In this document: in pieces, positions 5,486 to 7,093 of the stretch | Position numbering within the stretch: the stretch's first letter is position 1 | How the letters are laid out: every line of letters starts with the position of its first letter | Source: an uncultured Clostridia bacterium | Lineage (GTDB): Bacteria; Bacillota; Clostridia; Oscillospirales; Acutalibacteraceae | DNA: 7,093 nt | Reading direction: 5' to 3' | Assembly: GCA_946409885.1 (NCBI GenBank) | Contig: CAMJYF010000093.1 | Span: forward strand, 1-7,093 | Position numbers and translations under genes: made by a program | The notes under the pieces: generated by a model | What the model saw: the letters and a program-made list of their open reading frames with translations, nothing else | Databases searched by the model: none | What the model was told of the DNA's origin: nothing

Positions 5486-7009
5486 TCAGCAGACCGGTTC
5501 GCCTTTGGCGGCGAAGGTTTTGCCCGTCAGGGTGGCGGAGAGGGCGTCGCTGCGGTCGGCCTGGAGGAACTGGGGGTACTGCTCCCAGGTGTCTATGGTG
5601 GGCTGAACGGGGCTGTCCAGCAGGGTGAAATAGAAGCGGGTGATATCGGAATCCACCAGCGTGCCGCAGATGTGCTCGCCGTCCTTGATGAACCAGGTCT
5701 GGTCCCGGAAGGCGGCGGTGGAGGCGTTGACGCAGTGGTCCGCGGAGACGTATTTGGCGTCGCCCATGGCCAGCTCGCTGTCGGAAAGGGTCTTGCCCAC
5801 CTCGCTGACCGTGGCTCCGAAGGACATGGCGCGGGTCTCCAGAATGCCGTCGCCCTGCAGGCCGGCGTTTTTGTATACGGGCACGTTGGGCGTGTTGTAG
5901 TTGGCCACCACGGAAAAAATCATGCCGTTATCCATGGCGGTCTGCAGCGTCGCCAGCTTGTTGGCGCACACCTCGCGCTGGATCTTGTCAGTCTTTTCAA
6001 ACAGGGCGGGCCACTGGCTTTCGTCCTCGCCGTAAGCAAAGCGCTTTGCCTCCTCATAGCGCTCGGGGCTGCACAGCTCCCAGAAGGCGGGCATGGTGCC
6101 GAAGATGGGGATCAGCACCCGGCTGTAGATCTCCTCGCCGTAGTCGGCGGCGAATTTGTTCAGGAATTGGCACAGGCGGCCCAGGCTGCCGGTGCGGTAC
6201 ATCGTATGGAACAGCGGCGCCAGGGCGGGCAGCATACGGGTCAGGTAACGGTCGGCGGTGGCGGCGTCAAAAAGGATATCGCCGCACAGCACGTCGGTGG
6301 CGCACTCCGCGCCGTTCATGGTGGCGGAATCGGACAGCAGGGCGTTGACTTTGCCGCTGCCGTAATAGGTGAGGTAGGTAAGGGTGACGACGCCGCCCAT
6401 GCTGCATGCCACCAGGTTTACCTTGTCCTTGCCGGTCTCGGCCATGGCCCGGTCGATCTCCTGTTCCAGCAGCGCCGCGTTACCGAAGGTATCCAGCCGC
6501 CAGTCGTAGGAGAAGAAGTACACGTTCTCCGCGCCGTAGTGTTCCACCGCGGAAAGGAACATGGCCAGCTGCCGCACGGAGGGCTCCCCGGGCAGGTCGG
6601 GATAGTTGGCCGCGGACCCCTCAAAGGTCCGCATGGTGACGTCGGGATCGGAGGGATCGCCGTTCGCGTCGCAGCCCATGTGGCCGAACAGCCCGTAGGC
6701 GTAATCCAGCAGCACGTCCACGATCTTATCCTTGCCGCCGGTAAGAAAGGCGGCGGGAATCTTTACCAGCGTTTTCAGCAGGTCGCCCGCGTTGAAATTG
6801 ACGCTGGCCTTTTCCTCCCGGTCCGTACCGGCGTAGCGCACCATGCCGTTCAGCTGCATGCCGCGCACGATGATCAGCGGGTACTCGCTGGCCGCAATGG
6901 CGGGCGGCTCCACCGTATGGACGTCGGCCTTCACGGCCGCAAAGGCAGGCAGCGCGCAGCCAAACATCAGCGCCGCGCAAAGGAGAAGGGAGAGAAGACG
7001 TTTTTTCAT
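5486..7009 (-). CDS. Secreted LCAT-like alpha/beta hydrolase (lipase/acyltransferase fold)
   Basis: A 507-residue exported protein. Residues 1-24 form a signal peptide (MKKR, hydrophobic core, ending PAFA). The fold is an alpha/beta hydrolase of the lecithin:cholesterol acyltransferase type, whose members cleave or transfer fatty acyl ester bonds. Motifs in order: the early strand YPLIIVRG (43-50), the YDWRL motif typical of LCAT relatives (168-172), the nucleophile elbow ACSMGG (201-206) with S203, and GDG (386-388) with D387 as the likely catalytic acid. The catalytic His is probably H446 in DGEHICG; H425 in ADHC is the alternative. The elbow has Ala in place of the first Gly of GxSxG, which is tolerated in several hydrolase families. 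The mature protein has ten cysteines and ends in Cys, so disulfides or thiol chemistry are possible. GGAGG lies 6 bases upstream of the ATG at 7009. The promoter must lie in or beyond the repeat array at the right edge. Lipid versus other ester substrate is not resolvable here. Confidence 0.8.
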   Translation of the reverse strand: MKKRLLSLLLCAALMFGCALPAFAAVKADVHTVEPPAIAASEYPLIIVRGMQLNGMVRYAGTDREEKASVNFNAGDLLKTLVKIPAAFLTGGKDKIVDVLLDYAYGLFGHMGCDANGDPSDPDVTMRTFEGSAANYPDLPGEPSVRQLAMFLSAVEHYGAENVYFFSYDWRLDTFGNAALLEQEIDRAMAETGKDKVNLVACSMGGVVTLTYLTYYGSGKVNALLSDSATMNGAECATDVLCGDILFDAATADRYLTRMLPALAPLFHTMYRTGSLGRLCQFLNKFAADYGEEIYSRVLIPIFGTMPAFWELCSPERYEEAKRFAYGEDESQWPALFEKTDKIQREVCANKLATLQTAMDNGMIFSVVANYNTPNVPVYKNAGLQGDGILETRAMSFGATVSEVGKTLSDSELAMGDAKYVSADHCVNASTAAFRDQTWFIKDGEHICGTLVDSDITRFYFTLLDSPVQPTIDTWEQYPQFLQADRSDALSATLTGKTFAAKGEPVC

Positions 7010-7020
7010 GGGGTACCTCC

Positions 7021-7093
7021 GTGGTTAGTGATTAGTGGATAGTGGATAGTGATTAGTGGATAGTGGATAGTGATTAGTGGTTAGTGGATAGTG
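7021..7093. repeat. Heptamer tandem repeat array (TAGTGRW), continuing past the window edge
   Basis: From 7026 every 7 bases begin TAGTG, followed by GA, AT or GT. Nine full units and a partial tenth are present, with a degenerate unit before 7026. A higher-order 21-base period (AT, GA, GA) is kept twice and then modified at 7075-7081 (GT). The array begins about 5 bases upstream of the GGAGG of the hydrolase gene, so it occupies the place where its leader and possibly promoter should be. It has no spacers and is not a CRISPR array. Every frame on the plus strand meets TAG or TGA stops. Confidence 0.92.

Noticed and set aside
6938..7009. Lipoprotein signal in the hydrolase (LMFGC)
   Set aside because: The residues before the Cys (Met-Phe-Gly) do not fit a lipobox well, and a good signal peptidase I site (AFA) follows.
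5672..7042. A 456-codon plus-strand frame antisense to the hydrolase
   Set aside because: Low-complexity Gly/Val/His-rich translation with no domain. The minus strand has a signal peptide, catalytic motifs and a ribosome binding site.
7021..7093. CRISPR array
   Set aside because: Seven-base units directly abut one another, with no spacers.

Overview
The window looks like chromosomal DNA of an anaerobic, moderately GC-rich Clostridia-type Firmicute, most likely a gut or rumen Oscillospiraceae/Ruminococcaceae relative. The reasons are Gram-positive style Shine-Dalgarno sites, short AT-rich sigma-A promoters, GNRA-loop terminators, a type I dockerin, and a GPH-type sugar symporter. This placement is inference from gene content; no marker gene is present.

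Layout: one plus-strand gene (131-1156) is followed by four minus-strand genes. The plus-strand gene encodes a secreted protein with repeated Cys/His modules and a C-terminal dockerin. It has its own near-consensus promoter (52-80) and strong terminator (1199-1231). A 246-base convergent gap then holds a second terminator, serving the opposite strand. The minus-strand genes, read from right to left, are: a secreted LCAT-like alpha/beta hydrolase (5486-7009), ended by a large hairpin (5359-5408); a zinc-ribbon membrane protein of unknown function (4264-5232) and a MelB/GPH-type cation symporter (2614-4245), 18 bases apart and probably one operon; and a leucine/branched-chain amino-acid dehydrogenase (1403-2440) with its own promoter (2478-2506) and terminator (1349-1376). 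The right edge is a 7-bp tandem repeat array that abuts the ribosome binding site of the hydrolase and runs off the window.

Functionally the window is a set of small independent transcription units rather than one pathway. Two products are exported (dockerin protein, hydrolase), two are membrane proteins, and one is a cytoplasmic catabolic enzyme. I see no tRNA, rRNA, CRISPR array, insertion sequence or clear phage gene. No gap between genes exceeds about 255 bases. I do not see a convincing new multi-gene system. The items most worth a second look are the CCCH-patterned modules of the dockerin protein, the zinc-ribbon/symporter pair with its repeat-bearing leader, the heptamer array, and an Asp-to-Asn change at the expected NAD ribose-binding position of the dehydrogenase.
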